Below are positions 1 through 7,354 of a stretch of DNA of 32,406 nt, piece by piece; position 1 is the stretch's first letter, and every line of letters starts with the position of its first letter. The stretch covers positions 1-32,406 of the forward strand of contig CAZTJY010000027.1 of the NCBI GenBank assembly GCA_964613725.1. The letters are read 5' to 3'. The DNA comes from Parapedobacter sp964613725. Its GTDB lineage: Bacteria > Bacteroidota > Bacteroidia > Sphingobacteriales > Sphingobacteriaceae. The notes beneath the pieces were generated by a model. It was not told the origin of the DNA, searched no databases, and was given only the letters and a program-made list of their open reading frames with translations. The position numbers and the translations under genes are program-made.

Positions 1-317
1 CATTCCTGTGCCATGCGCACCATCGTATCGTATACCGAAGAGTCGCCGTGGGGGTGATATTTACCCAAAACGTCGCCCACGATACGGGCCGATTTCTTAT
101 ACGGCTTCCCGCTCGTCACACCCAACTCTTGCATGCCATATAACACGCGGCGGTGAACGGGCTTCAGGCCGTCACGTACGTCGGGCAATGCGCGTGATAC
201 AATGACAGACATCGAGTAATCAATGTACGCCGATTTCATTTGGTCTTCGATGTTGATGGGGATGATCCGGTCGTTCGCCGGAACGAGGTCGTTGCCGTTT
301 TCTGTTTCTTCAGCCAT
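1..317 (-). CDS. gyrA: DNA gyrase subunit A, N-terminal part (cut by window edge)
   Basis: The first 105 residues of the A subunit of DNA gyrase, the type II topoisomerase that introduces negative supercoils. The minus strand reads from an ATG at 317, with the conserved run around IIPINIEDQMKSAYIDYSMS, then SRALPDVRDGLKPVHRR, then KYHPHGDSSVYDTMVRMAQ. These are hallmarks of the breakage-reunion domain. The quinolone-resistance region is inside the fragment: the positions equal to E. coli Ser83 and Asp87 are Ser93 and Asp97, so both are the sensitive-type residues. The catalytic tyrosine lies beyond the window edge. ParC is the alternative, but the sequence fits GyrA better. The gene is divergent from the channel gene at 497. 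Confidence 0.95.
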   Translation of the reverse strand, partial: MAEETENGNDLVPANDRIIPINIEDQMKSAYIDYSMSVIVSRALPDVRDGLKPVHRRVLYGMQELGVTSGKPYKKSARIVGDVLGKYHPHGDSSVYDTMVRMAQE

Positions 318-349
318 TATCTAATTTACCAATCTTAAATCAAAAGGCA

Positions 350-379
350 CAACAATACCAGGTAAGCACCTGGTTGTTG
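350..379. repeat. Inverted repeat in the gyrA leader
   Basis: CAACAA-TA-CCAGGT-AAGC-ACCTGG-TTGTTG forms two stacked 6-base-pair stems with a 2-base bulge and a tetraloop. It lies 33-62 bases upstream of the gyrA start, between gyrA and the divergent channel gene. It could be a leader hairpin or a protein site. No T tract follows on either side, so it is not a usual terminator. Confidence 0.45.
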
Positions 380-442
380 CGCATGCGAAATTACGAATTT
401 TCTAGGTCATTCTATAATGTTTTACTATTCATCAAGAATCCT

Positions 443-450
443 TAACTTTG
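443..450 (+). promoter_or_regulatory. Putative -7 box of the channel gene
   Basis: TAACTTTG matches the Bacteroidota -7 consensus TAnnTTTG and lies 46 bases before the ATG at 497. I see no convincing TTTG element at the right distance upstream, so this rests on the -7 box alone. Confidence 0.4.
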
Positions 451-496
451 CAGCTCGTTACGTCTTCTTTTTTTACCGTCCAATCAATTAATTTTT

Positions 497-1831
497 ATGG
501 AAGTACCCACGATTACAAACTCGTCGAATATCATTTATCAATGGACTTTGGATACGCTCATCCGTTGGGGTGTCCCCGTTGCTCAGGTGGATATCGTTAA
601 CCTTTTTGTTTTACTAGCGCTACTCGTTGTTATATTGAGCGTTGTTTATTATGCGCTTCGTAGATTCCTAGTAAATTCGTTGGCTATTTTGGCCAAGCGA
701 TCGAAAACTAAATTCGACGACCACCTTGTACGCAATCGCGCAATGGCTCAACTGGCACGACTGGTGCCGCTCTTGGTGTCCATCCAGTTCATCCCGGTTG
801 TTTTTTCGGCTTTTCCAGATTGGATAGTTCCCGTGCGAAAGTTTTTCGATATCGTCCTGATCATTGTATGGGTACTGCTGTTCAGGGCGGTGTTCAGGTC
901 CATACGCGATTACCTACGCACCAAGAAAGGTTTTGAAGACAAACCGCTCGATAGCTACCTTCAGGTGATTAATATTTTTATGTTTTTCATTGCTGGTGTC
1001 ATCATATTTTCCATGCTGACCGGCCAGTCGCCATGGGCTTTTCTGGGTGCTTTAGGGGCGGCCTCGGCCATCTTAATGTTGATTTTCAAGGATACGATTT
1101 TGGGATTTGTAGCGAGCATACAGGTGTCTACGAATGATATGATACGTGTAGGCGATTGGATCGAAATGCCTAAGTACGGTGCAGATGGGGATGTTGTGGA
1201 AATTAATTTAAATACCGTAAAGATCCAGAACTGGGATAAAACAATTACCACCGTTCCCACCTATTATTTGATTACCGACTCATTTAAAAATTGGCGGGGA
1301 ATGCAAGATAGTGGTGGTCGCAGAATCAAGCGGTCTATTAACATCAAGATGTCATCAGCCCGTTATCTCACACCAGCTGAAATTTCTGAACTCAAGAAAA
1401 TCCAATTGTTAGCCCCCTACATTGGGGAGCGCCAAGCCGAGATAGATCGGTACAACGAAGAAACGCATGCTGATCGTTCCATGCTTGTGAATGGACGTAA
1501 CCTGACCAATGTGGGGTTATTCAGGCGATATGTAAATGAATATACTCGAAATCATCCGCAAATAAGAAAGGATATGACGTTGCTCGTACGGCAATTGCAG
1601 CCTACCGAGCATGGTCTGCCTATCGAACTCTATATGTTTACATCGGATACCCGGTGGGCGATTTACGAAGATATCATGTCAGACATTTTCGACCACCTGT
1701 TGGCTGCGATAAAATATTTCCGCCTTGAAGTGTTTGAAGCGCCGGCGTCAGATGATGTGCGTAGCTTGCGGCTTCAAGCGGCAGGGATAGCCGACGATCG
1801 AGGAAAGCATACCGAAGGCGAGGGATCGTGA
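497..1831 (+). CDS. YbdG-type mechanosensitive ion channel (MscS family)
   Basis: A 444-residue inner-membrane protein of the MscS superfamily, channels that open under membrane tension during osmotic down-shock. Five hydrophobic segments are visible at about residues 33-55, 88-106, 114-133, 156-174 and 180-198. The last is the glycine/alanine-rich pore helix (FLGALGAASAILMLIFKD), followed by the conserved MscS beta domain with VGDWIEM near 218-224 and VKIQNWDKTITTVP near 241-254. The order of five helices, pore and a long C-terminal domain of about 170 residues matches E. coli YbdG (MscM, about 415 residues) rather than the short MscS. The C-terminal tail is charged. The stop codon abuts the stop of the convergent gene at 1832. 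Family assignment is firm; gating behaviour is not visible. Confidence 0.9.
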   Translation: MEVPTITNSSNIIYQWTLDTLIRWGVPVAQVDIVNLFVLLALLVVILSVVYYALRRFLVNSLAILAKRSKTKFDDHLVRNRAMAQLARLVPLLVSIQFIPVVFSAFPDWIVPVRKFFDIVLIIVWVLLFRAVFRSIRDYLRTKKGFEDKPLDSYLQVINIFMFFIAGVIIFSMLTGQSPWAFLGALGAASAILMLIFKDTILGFVASIQVSTNDMIRVGDWIEMPKYGADGDVVEINLNTVKIQNWDKTITTVPTYYLITDSFKNWRGMQDSGGRRIKRSINIKMSSARYLTPAEISELKKIQLLAPYIGERQAEIDRYNEETHADRSMLVNGRNLTNVGLFRRYVNEYTRNHPQIRKDMTLLVRQLQPTEHGLPIELYMFTSDTRWAIYEDIMSDIFDHLLAAIKYFRLEVFEAPASDDVRSLRLQAAGIADDRGKHTEGEGS

Positions 1832-2326
1832 TCAGCGGATCCGGGCGTCGTTGACCACCCGCATGGCTTCGTCTACCATGGTTTTCGCCACGTCGCGCAT
1901 TTTCGAGTTGCCATTGAAATCCGCATCGAGGGTCACCTCTTTGCTTTTTTCTTTGTAATTGAATTGCAGGTAGAAGCGGGCTGCGAGTTTCGTGCTGTCC
2001 GGTTCGCCGCTGGTCATGTCGTCCGGCAGATTCCAGAAACCCAGTTGGGTCGCTTTTCCATGTAGGTATTGCACGTCGTCCTTACGCAGCCGCACGGTGT
2101 CCACCACCATCGAATCTCGCGTATTTATGTACTGATAGATTCCGGTTTCCGAATCAAACTGGTTAATCAGGTCGTCGCCTTCGCCGTATTTCAGCACAAT
2201 CGATTCGAAGTCTGCAAAACGGAACGGCGCATTCTTGAACATTTGGCTGTAGTAATAAAAGCAATACAGCAAAAAAGGGAAGATAATGCAAATTGCAAGG
2301 AAAATTTTCTTGGTACGGTCGCTCAT
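1832..2326 (-). CDS. Conserved single-pass membrane protein of unknown function
   Basis: A 164-residue protein I do not recognise. Residues 6-26 form one hydrophobic helix after a short basic N-terminus (MSDRTKK), so it is probably an anchored protein with the rest outside the cytoplasm. The remainder is hydrophilic and of mixed alpha/beta character, with no cysteines beyond the membrane segment and no known catalytic motif. The ATG at 2326 is supported by a -7 box at 2349-2356. It converges on the channel gene with no spare base between the two stops, and lies 40 bases downstream of the restored end of the FucP-like gene. Confidence 0.7.
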   Translation of the reverse strand: MSDRTKKIFLAICIIFPFLLYCFYYYSQMFKNAPFRFADFESIVLKYGEGDDLINQFDSETGIYQYINTRDSMVVDTVRLRKDDVQYLHGKATQLGFWNLPDDMTSGEPDSTKLAARFYLQFNYKEKSKEVTLDADFNGNSKMRDVAKTMVDEAMRVVNDARIR

Positions 2327-2348
2327 GATTTCTATTCAATATCGGCGG

Positions 2349-2356
2349 CAAAAGTA
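2349..2356 (-). promoter_or_regulatory. Putative -7 box of the 164-residue membrane protein
   Basis: On the minus strand this reads TACTTTTG, matching TAnnTTTG, 22 bases before the start codon at 2326. It lies between that gene and the end of the FucP-like gene, so the small protein probably has its own promoter. No good -33 element was found. Confidence 0.4.
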
Positions 2357-2366
2357 CGCAAAAAAA

Positions 2367-3651
2367 TCAAGCCTCGATTTTGTGTCCTCTAATAGCGTAA
2401 TAAGCAATGAAAGCGAACAACGGGATAGGTACGAAGAAGCCGGCGGCCATACCGTACACGTCTGCCACGTACCCCATTATCGGTGGAAACACTGCGCCAC
2501 CACCCACCGCTATAACGAGGAAAGAGGCCCCCTGTTTGGTGTTGGGGGCCTAAGCTCCGGATGGCCAAAGCGAATATGGTTGGAAACATGACAGACATGA
2601 AAAAGAAAACCCCATAAAGCGCCATGAACGAAAGCCACCCTAGTTTGACGGATACGATAGGTAAAAGCAAGCATACCAAAAGTGCGTAACATGCCAACAA
2701 CCGGGAAGGCTTGATACACCTCATCAGTGCGCTACCAGAAAAGCGGCCCATCATGAATAAAAAGAAACCAAGTGACAAAAAATAAGGGCCGTATTGCACA
2801 TCGAAATTGGGGTGCATATCGTGGTCGGTTACGAAATTAATGAGGTAGCTGAATACGCCCGTTTGTGCTGCCACGTAGCAGGCCTGCGCCGCAACGCCCA
2901 GTTTAAAATGCTTGTTTTTCCATAACGGCTTTTTTGAAACAAAAGCAGGGTGGGTGGGGTTCGAAATTTCCATGTCGCCTCCTGGTGTCGGGGCGGTGCC
3001 GTGTGCATGCATCAAATCCTCTTCATCGATTTTGGGCAGCTTCAACCGGGAGAAAATAAAGGCAATGGCTAGCACGGCCAATCCGATGACTGCGAAGGGT
3101 ATCACAATGGAAATCATTTTCTCGCCCTCTACATGGCTGCGATTGCCATAGATGGACAGTGCGATCAGCGGGCCGATAACCCAGGCAAAGCCGTTGAAGG
3201 ATTGGGCGATGTTGATGCGCCGTTCCGCGGATTCCGGCGGCCCCAATTTGGTGGTATACGGGTTAGCCCCGGTTTCCAATGTTGCCAATCCGGCGCCGAC
3301 AATGAGTAAACAAAGCAAAAACAGCACAAAAGATTGAAACGGAGCTGTACCCGCTGCCAGTAACGCGCCAGCGCCGAAAAGACATAACCCGAATACGATT
3401 CCTTTTTTATAGCCATATTTTTTTGTGAATAAACCTGCTGGTATAGCCGCGCAAAAATATGCGCCATACAACGAAACCTGGATGAAGCTCGACTGCCACT
3501 TTTTTAGGTGTAGAAGTTCTTGGAAATTCTTATCTAATGTGTCCAGCAAGCCGTGTGCTACGCCCCAAGTGAGAAACAGCACACTGATTGCCATGAAAGG
3601 CGTGGTGTAGTTCACACCATCCTTAAGGAAAATTGATTCTTTGCTCATCAT
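2367..3651 (-). pseudogene. FucP-family sugar:H+ symporter, frameshifted near the C-terminus
   Basis: A major facilitator of the FucP (L-fucose/glucose/galactose:H+ symporter) family. Conserved signs are FLTWGVAHGLLDTLDKNFQ in helix 1, the QxxLYGAYF-like stretch of helix 2, ETGANPYTTKLGPPESAERR in the middle and FFMSVMFPTIFALAIRSLG late. After LGP the frame goes wrong: the open frame continues as a basic nonsense tail to 2389. A one-base shift at the run of five G (plus strand 2544-2548) restores a FucP-like end (GASFLVIAVGGGAVFPPIMG, then GYVADVYGMAAGFFVP) that stops at 2367. The repaired protein would be about 427 residues, normal for the family. As written, the last two helices are lost. 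A homopolymer sequencing error is as likely as a real mutation. Substrate is not readable. Confidence 0.85.
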
Positions 3652-3883
3652 TCTTTATTGGCCGCTCCTTTGGAAATGGAATCGGCCTAAGATAGAGAAA
3701 TCCGTTGGATTTTCAGTCCAACAAGGGTGCGTTTCACGTTATTGTTCCATTTTTGATTTTATCGAAAAAGATTACTTTAGTGCAATCAGCAGTGATTCCT
3801 TGGGATATCCTTTTCTATGTCTCCTTGATGAGTGAATACGGCTTCCGTAGTAGGCTTGCTTTGTTTTTGTCAAGTACCAATAA

Positions 3884-3916
3884 TAAGTTCATAGATTATC
3901 CATAATGAGTTCATAA
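3884..3916 (-). repeat. Array of three 11-base repeats (left, inverted)
   Basis: Three contiguous 11-base units, read on the minus strand: TTATGAACTCA (3916-3906), TTATGGATAAT (3905-3895), CTATGAACTTA (3894-3884). They share the core TTATGrA with the array at 3940 and point towards it. Unit length equals about one helical turn. Confidence 0.7.
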
Positions 3917-3939
3917 AATAGTCGGTATTAATGGTGTCA

Positions 3940-3972
3940 TTATGGACTTATTATGGAGTTATTATGGACTCA
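3940..3972 (+). repeat. Array of three 11-base repeats (right, direct)
   Basis: Three contiguous units TTATGGACTTA (3940), TTATGGAGTTA (3951) and TTATGGACTCA (3962), in perfect 11-base register. With the inverted array at 3884-3916 they form two facing triplets separated by 23 bases. The two arms could also pair into an imperfect hairpin. Function is unknown; an operator or replication-type iteron is possible. Confidence 0.8.
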
Positions 3973-4105
3973 TCTCTAAAACAGGGTGAAAAATATCCCT
4001 AGTCGATGAGGATATATGGCGAGGAAATTTGGGAAATATTTAGCTATGCTTAACCGAAGGTAGCCATTTCTTTTGGGATTATCACATTGTATACGCCATT
4101 CGAAA

Positions 4106-4837
4106 TCATTCAATTTGATTCACTCCCGGATGGCGTACTATACCAATATAATAGGGAGCCGACTCGCTGCCATTGCCGGCCAGAAAAAAGGTTAGGTAAT
4201 CGCCCGGATCCAGCGCCACACCCGTGCGCCGAGCTAGTTGCACGCCGTTATCGTCCTGCACGGTCAGCACGTGGGTGCCTGTATTCGTGGTGGGAATGAA
4301 CTCCTCGGCATCTTTACCCGTATGTTGCGTTTCGGTAGAGCGGCTGCGGAACGCTGCTATTGGCTCCGCGATGCCGATGGATAGTGTGGCGCGGGTCGCT
4401 TCGGCGAGGTTAAAAAAGCGAACGCCCGCAACGGCTTTAGGGTCTTCGATATCGCTAGGCAATCGGTCGTCCGTGAGAAAATGCAGAGGGACGGCCTCTG
4501 TACCGAAAAGGAATGACGTATAGTATCTATTCTCCACTAACGCGAACGTCGTGTCTACCAATTGGGTCCATTCATTAGATGAGATGATTTCCATGCGGCA
4601 GTTTTCGCGACAGGGTATAGCATAATAATCAATGCCGCGATAAGCTTGTCCTTGGCCCAACTGCTGGAGGCCGAGGCCTACGTCCACCCGGTGTAAAACA
4701 GCCTGCGCTTCCGGAAACGAATTGACCACGGATAAGCCCGACCGCACGTCTGGTGTCGGTTCTTCGTCCTTGATACAGCCGGAAAATAAGATTATACCCA
4801 CAAATAGGGCTAATCGCGGAATATGATTGGTTCCCAT
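4106..4837 (-). CDS. DUF4397-domain lipoprotein (second of a tandem pair)
   Basis: A 243-residue predicted lipoprotein. From the ATG at 4837 the N-terminus is a lipoprotein signal (basic start, LALFVGIILFSG, then Cys). An ATG at 4867 is also open, but it would overlap the upstream gene and bury the signal peptide, so I prefer 4837. The mature part begins with an acidic, proline-rich linker and then a DUF4397-like beta domain, with VVNSFPEAQAVLHRVDVG, a GVRFFNLAEATRATLSIG strand pair and TGKDAEEFIP. DUF4397 proteins of Bacteroidota are exported, usually of unknown role. The gene follows its paralogue at 4855 by 17 bases and shares with it the FNLA/YNLA and TGKDxEEFI motifs. Confidence 0.8.
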   Translation of the reverse strand: MGTNHIPRLALFVGIILFSGCIKDEEPTPDVRSGLSVVNSFPEAQAVLHRVDVGLGLQQLGQGQAYRGIDYYAIPCRENCRMEIISSNEWTQLVDTTFALVENRYYTSFLFGTEAVPLHFLTDDRLPSDIEDPKAVAGVRFFNLAEATRATLSIGIAEPIAAFRSRSTETQHTGKDAEEFIPTTNTGTHVLTVQDDNGVQLARRTGVALDPGDYLTFFLAGNGSESAPYYIGIVRHPGVNQIE

Positions 4838-4854
4838 TATCGTGATGTATAGCG

Positions 4855-5580
4855 TTAATTGACCCATTGCCGTACTCTGCCCACGTAGAAGGACGTCGAC
4901 TCTCGCTCATCGCCGGTGAGGAAAATACTGACATAGCTACCTGCAGACAAATCAATCGTCTCGTCTCTCGTAGCCACTACCTCACCGTTTTCATCGACCA
5001 CACTCAATGTATATGTGCCTGTGGGTACCTGGATAAACTCCTCACTATCTTTGCCTGTTTGTGGCGTTTCCGTAGGCCGGTTGCGGAAAGCCGCTAGGGG
5101 CTCAAGATCACCGATACGCAAGGTCACGCGGCGGTCGGTATTCGCCAGATTATAGAAACGTACCGCGGCAATGGCTGCAGGGTCCTCCACACCTTCGGGT
5201 ATCCGGTCTTCCGTAATGAAGTGCCTAGGGTCGGTATGCGTGCCGTAAACGATGGATGAGTAATATGTGCTGTCCTGCACCGTAATCGCCGTGTCTACGA
5301 GTCTGTTGTCTTCATGCGTCGAATAGATTTCCAAGCGACGGCCTTCGCCCGGGTAAGCATACACAGGCACAGTAGGCCCATAGCTTCGGTAGGGGAGCGG
5401 GTTCAACGCTGATACCGTATTTCGGTCGATGTAACAATATATGGCGTTTGCCTCAATAAACGCGTTGACAAACGTGGTCCCCCCAACCAATTGGGGTTGC
5501 GGATCACCGTCCTTTAAACAACCACCCAGCAGCATCACACTGGCTCCGAGTGCAATTAAGAGATTCGATTTCTTCATCAT
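4855..5580 (-). CDS. DUF4397-domain lipoprotein (first of a tandem pair)
   Basis: A 241-residue predicted lipoprotein. The start at 5580 (MMKKSNLLIALG) gives a classical signal ending in LLGG-Cys. A longer frame from 5622 adds a non-signal N-terminus and is rejected. After the lipidated cysteine come a short acidic linker (LKDGDPQPQ) and a beta-rich domain with FVNAFIEANAIYCYIDR, AAVRFYNLANTDRRVTLRIG and QTGKDSEEFI, the same order of motifs as in the gene downstream, so the two arose by tandem duplication. They probably form one transcript. No enzymatic motif is visible. Upstream, 5581-5814 separates it from the divergent redox cluster. Confidence 0.8.
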   Translation of the reverse strand: MMKKSNLLIALGASVMLLGGCLKDGDPQPQLVGGTTFVNAFIEANAIYCYIDRNTVSALNPLPYRSYGPTVPVYAYPGEGRRLEIYSTHEDNRLVDTAITVQDSTYYSSIVYGTHTDPRHFITEDRIPEGVEDPAAIAAVRFYNLANTDRRVTLRIGDLEPLAAFRNRPTETPQTGKDSEEFIQVPTGTYTLSVVDENGEVVATRDETIDLSAGSYVSIFLTGDERESTSFYVGRVRQWVN

Positions 5581-5792
5581 ATTCTTATTGACGTGCAATG
5601 GCTTGCAAATGCTACAACGCATCCATGCTTTCTTGACTATTTATTCATAAAAACAGATAACGCACGGAAAGGTGTGGTTCGAGTGATTTTTTTCTCGGCC
5701 GGAGATTGTTCCGGCGTAGGCTTCGTTTATGACCGATAGATGGCGAAATAAATAGGGCGTTGTAAGGTGGTCCGGTACAGCGTAGAATTTCG

Positions 5793-5800
5793 TACCTTTG
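5793..5800 (+). promoter_or_regulatory. Putative -7 box of the redox cluster
   Basis: TACCTTTG matches TAnnTTTG and lies 14 bases before the ATG at 5815. It places transcription start just ahead of that ATG, which rules out the longer open frame starting at 5767. No clear -33 element is seen. Confidence 0.5.
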
Positions 5801-5814
5801 TAGAAACAAAGGAA

Positions 5815-6222
5815 ATGATGCACTACCTCACTTTTTTATTTACCGCATTTCTATTGATTTCCGGCAGTGGGATGTATGCTCAGAAAAAAGTTGAGCCTTG
5901 GAGCGAAAAACAGTTGATGACAACCGAAACACTAGCTTCCCGAATCGAGCAAGGAAAAAGTGGGAACTTACTTATCTTGTCGGTAGGACCCGATGCCAAT
6001 ATTAAAGGTGCTATTGATATCGGACCGACGATGGAGGAAGAACACCTCGATAGATTAGAGGCTTACTTGAAAGGCGGGTGTTGCCCGCTTGACGGGTGCC
6101 CAAATATCAGACCCGCTTTTATGAAATTAAATCAACTGGGTTTCAAAAACGGGATATTACTCGACATCCCTCAGAACATCAAAGTGAACTGGTTGGATAA
6201 AGGTTACCCGATGAATGGTTAA
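5815..6222 (+). CDS. Exported rhodanese-like protein, apparently shortened at the active site
   Basis: A 135-residue protein with a signal peptide (MMHYLTFLFTAFLLISGSG, cut near MYA-Q). It resembles exported rhodanese-fold proteins of Bacteroidota, which carry PWSEKQLM at the start, then IKGAIDIGPT, then a Cys-Gly-Cys-Cys-Pro / Cys-Pro-Asn loop, then a C-terminal DWxxKGYP. Here PWSEKQLM, IKGAIDIGPT, GCCPLDGCPNIRPAF and NWLDKGYPMNG are all present. The stretch between EAYLKG and GCCP is about ten residues shorter than I would expect, so the strand that normally leads into the cysteine loop (V-I-Y-C-G-C-C-P) seems missing. It is the first gene of a probable operon; the TlpA gene starts 2 bases after its stop. 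Role inferred: sulfur or thiol handling in the periplasm. Confidence 0.7.
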   Translation: MMHYLTFLFTAFLLISGSGMYAQKKVEPWSEKQLMTTETLASRIEQGKSGNLLILSVGPDANIKGAIDIGPTMEEEHLDRLEAYLKGGCCPLDGCPNIRPAFMKLNQLGFKNGILLDIPQNIKVNWLDKGYPMNG

Positions 6223-6224
6223 TT

Positions 6225-6737
6225 ATGCGTGGGCTATTTTGTTTCATAGCCGCTATACTCTTGGCAGGTAGTCTTTACGCACAGGTAGAGGCTTTACGAA
6301 TCGGGCAACAGGCGCCAGAAATTTCACTGCCTACACCCGATGGGGATACCGCCATGCTATCGTCGTTGAAAGGGAAGCTGGTACTGATAGACTTTTGGGC
6401 AACGTGGTGCACTCCCTGTATAAAAGAGCAGCCTGAACTGCGTGTACTATACGATACCTTTAACGGTGATACTAACGGCAACCGGTTTGAAATATTCGGC
6501 GTATCACTCGACAAAAGTCACGATAATTGGATAAAAGCAATTGAACGGATCGACATCGACTGGATACAGGTAAGTGACCTCCTATTTTGGAAGAGCCCTG
6601 TGGCTAAAGCATATAACATTCAGCAATTGCCATTTAACGTACTGGTCGGTGAACAGGGTAAAATAGTCGCCATTAATTTACATGGTGAGGAACTTGAACG
6701 TTTTATAGCAACTTACTTCAATGATGCTCACAATTGA
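6225..6737 (+). CDS. Periplasmic TlpA/ResA-like thiol-disulfide oxidoreductase
   Basis: A 170-residue thioredoxin-fold protein. Residues 1-19 form a signal peptide (LLAGSLYA-Q). The AhpC/TSA-type entry GQQAPEISLPTPDG precedes the active site W61-C-T-P-C65, inside LVLIDFWATWCTPC. The cis-proline is P136 in QQLPFNVLV. Such proteins transfer electrons to or from cysteines of exported proteins, for example during cytochrome c maturation. It follows the rhodanese-like gene by 2 bases and overlaps the nucleosidase gene by 17 bases, so the three are cotranscribed. The Thr between the cysteines is ordinary variation. The partner protein cannot be told from sequence. Confidence 0.88.
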   Translation: MRGLFCFIAAILLAGSLYAQVEALRIGQQAPEISLPTPDGDTAMLSSLKGKLVLIDFWATWCTPCIKEQPELRVLYDTFNGDTNGNRFEIFGVSLDKSHDNWIKAIERIDIDWIQVSDLLFWKSPVAKAYNIQQLPFNVLVGEQGKIVAINLHGEELERFIATYFNDAHN

Positions 6738-7314
6738 CCAAAATCACGCCTTTCCCATCGATAGCGTGTTGTTTACATTTGCTTTGGATTCGGAAGCTGC
6801 CGATGTATTTCCGGAATATAACCAGCTAATATGTGGTATTGGTAAAGTAAATGCAACATATCATCTCCTGAAGGCAATACAGGACAGAAGGCCGACTTTA
6901 ATCGTTAATCTTGGCTCTGCTGGAAGCAATTACTTCCAACGGGGAGAAGTTGTTTGCTGTACTAATTTTATACAACGGGATATGGATGTTAGGGGCTTGG
7001 GGTATGCGCAGTACGAGACGCCGTTATCGGGGTTGCCACCTGTTATTGAATATGGTTTGTGTATGGATGGCCTTCCGCAGGCTATCTGCGGGACAGGTGA
7101 CAACTTTGAAATGGCACATGCTGCAACGGGATATAATGTAGTAGATATGGAAGCCTATGCCTTAGCCGTGGTGGCCATGAAAGAGCGCATCCCTTTCCTT
7201 TGCCTCAAATATATCTCCGACGGTGCGGATGGTAATGCTGCATCAGATTGGACCGTACAGGTTCACCGGGCAGCTGTTGCATTTGGTGAAGCACTCAAAC
7301 TGGACCGGCGGTAA
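6721..7314 (+). CDS. MTA/SAH nucleosidase-like protein (PNP/UDP phosphorylase family)
   Basis: A 197-residue cytosolic nucleosidase-type protein. Motifs in order: LDSEA with Glu25 (the general-acid position of methylthioadenosine nucleosidase), CGIGKVNATY at 38-47, NLGSAGS at 63-69, VVDMEAYALA with Glu144 (ribose binding) and KYISDGAD with Asp167 (purine protonation). This set fits 5'-methylthioadenosine/S-adenosylhomocysteine nucleosidase rather than the phosphate-dependent phosphorylases. It is about 35 residues shorter than the E. coli enzyme. Futalosine hydrolase (MqnB) is a related alternative. The start codons ATGATG at 6721 lie inside the end of the TlpA gene, a 17-base overlap that argues for coupled translation. 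A purine/sulfur nucleosidase amid thiol oxidoreductases is an odd neighbour. Confidence 0.75.
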   Translation: MMLTIDQNHAFPIDSVLFTFALDSEAADVFPEYNQLICGIGKVNATYHLLKAIQDRRPTLIVNLGSAGSNYFQRGEVVCCTNFIQRDMDVRGLGYAQYETPLSGLPPVIEYGLCMDGLPQAICGTGDNFEMAHAATGYNVVDMEAYALAVVAMKERIPFLCLKYISDGADGNAASDWTVQVHRAAVAFGEALKLDRR

Positions 7315-7354
7315 CTAGCGCATACATAATTACATTCTCAAAAAGCAACTTATC

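Larger units (their letters stand above)
3652..4105. other. Non-coding stretch between the transporter and the DUF4397 pair
   Basis: About 450 bases without a credible gene. It is AT-richer than its surroundings. The only structure I see is the pair of 11-base repeat arrays at 3884-3972. No clear -7 box for the transporter (minus strand) was found. Short open frames here have no start context or recognisable product. Confidence 0.6.

Noticed and set aside
8..205. Plus-strand open frame at the left edge
   Set aside because: It overlaps gyrA on the other strand and has no recognisable sequence.
2069..2591. Plus-strand open frames opposite the membrane protein and transporter
   Set aside because: Shadow frames; no start context, and the minus strand explains the region.
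3884..3972. CRISPR-like array
   Set aside because: The 11-base units are contiguous without spacers, and no cas gene is present.
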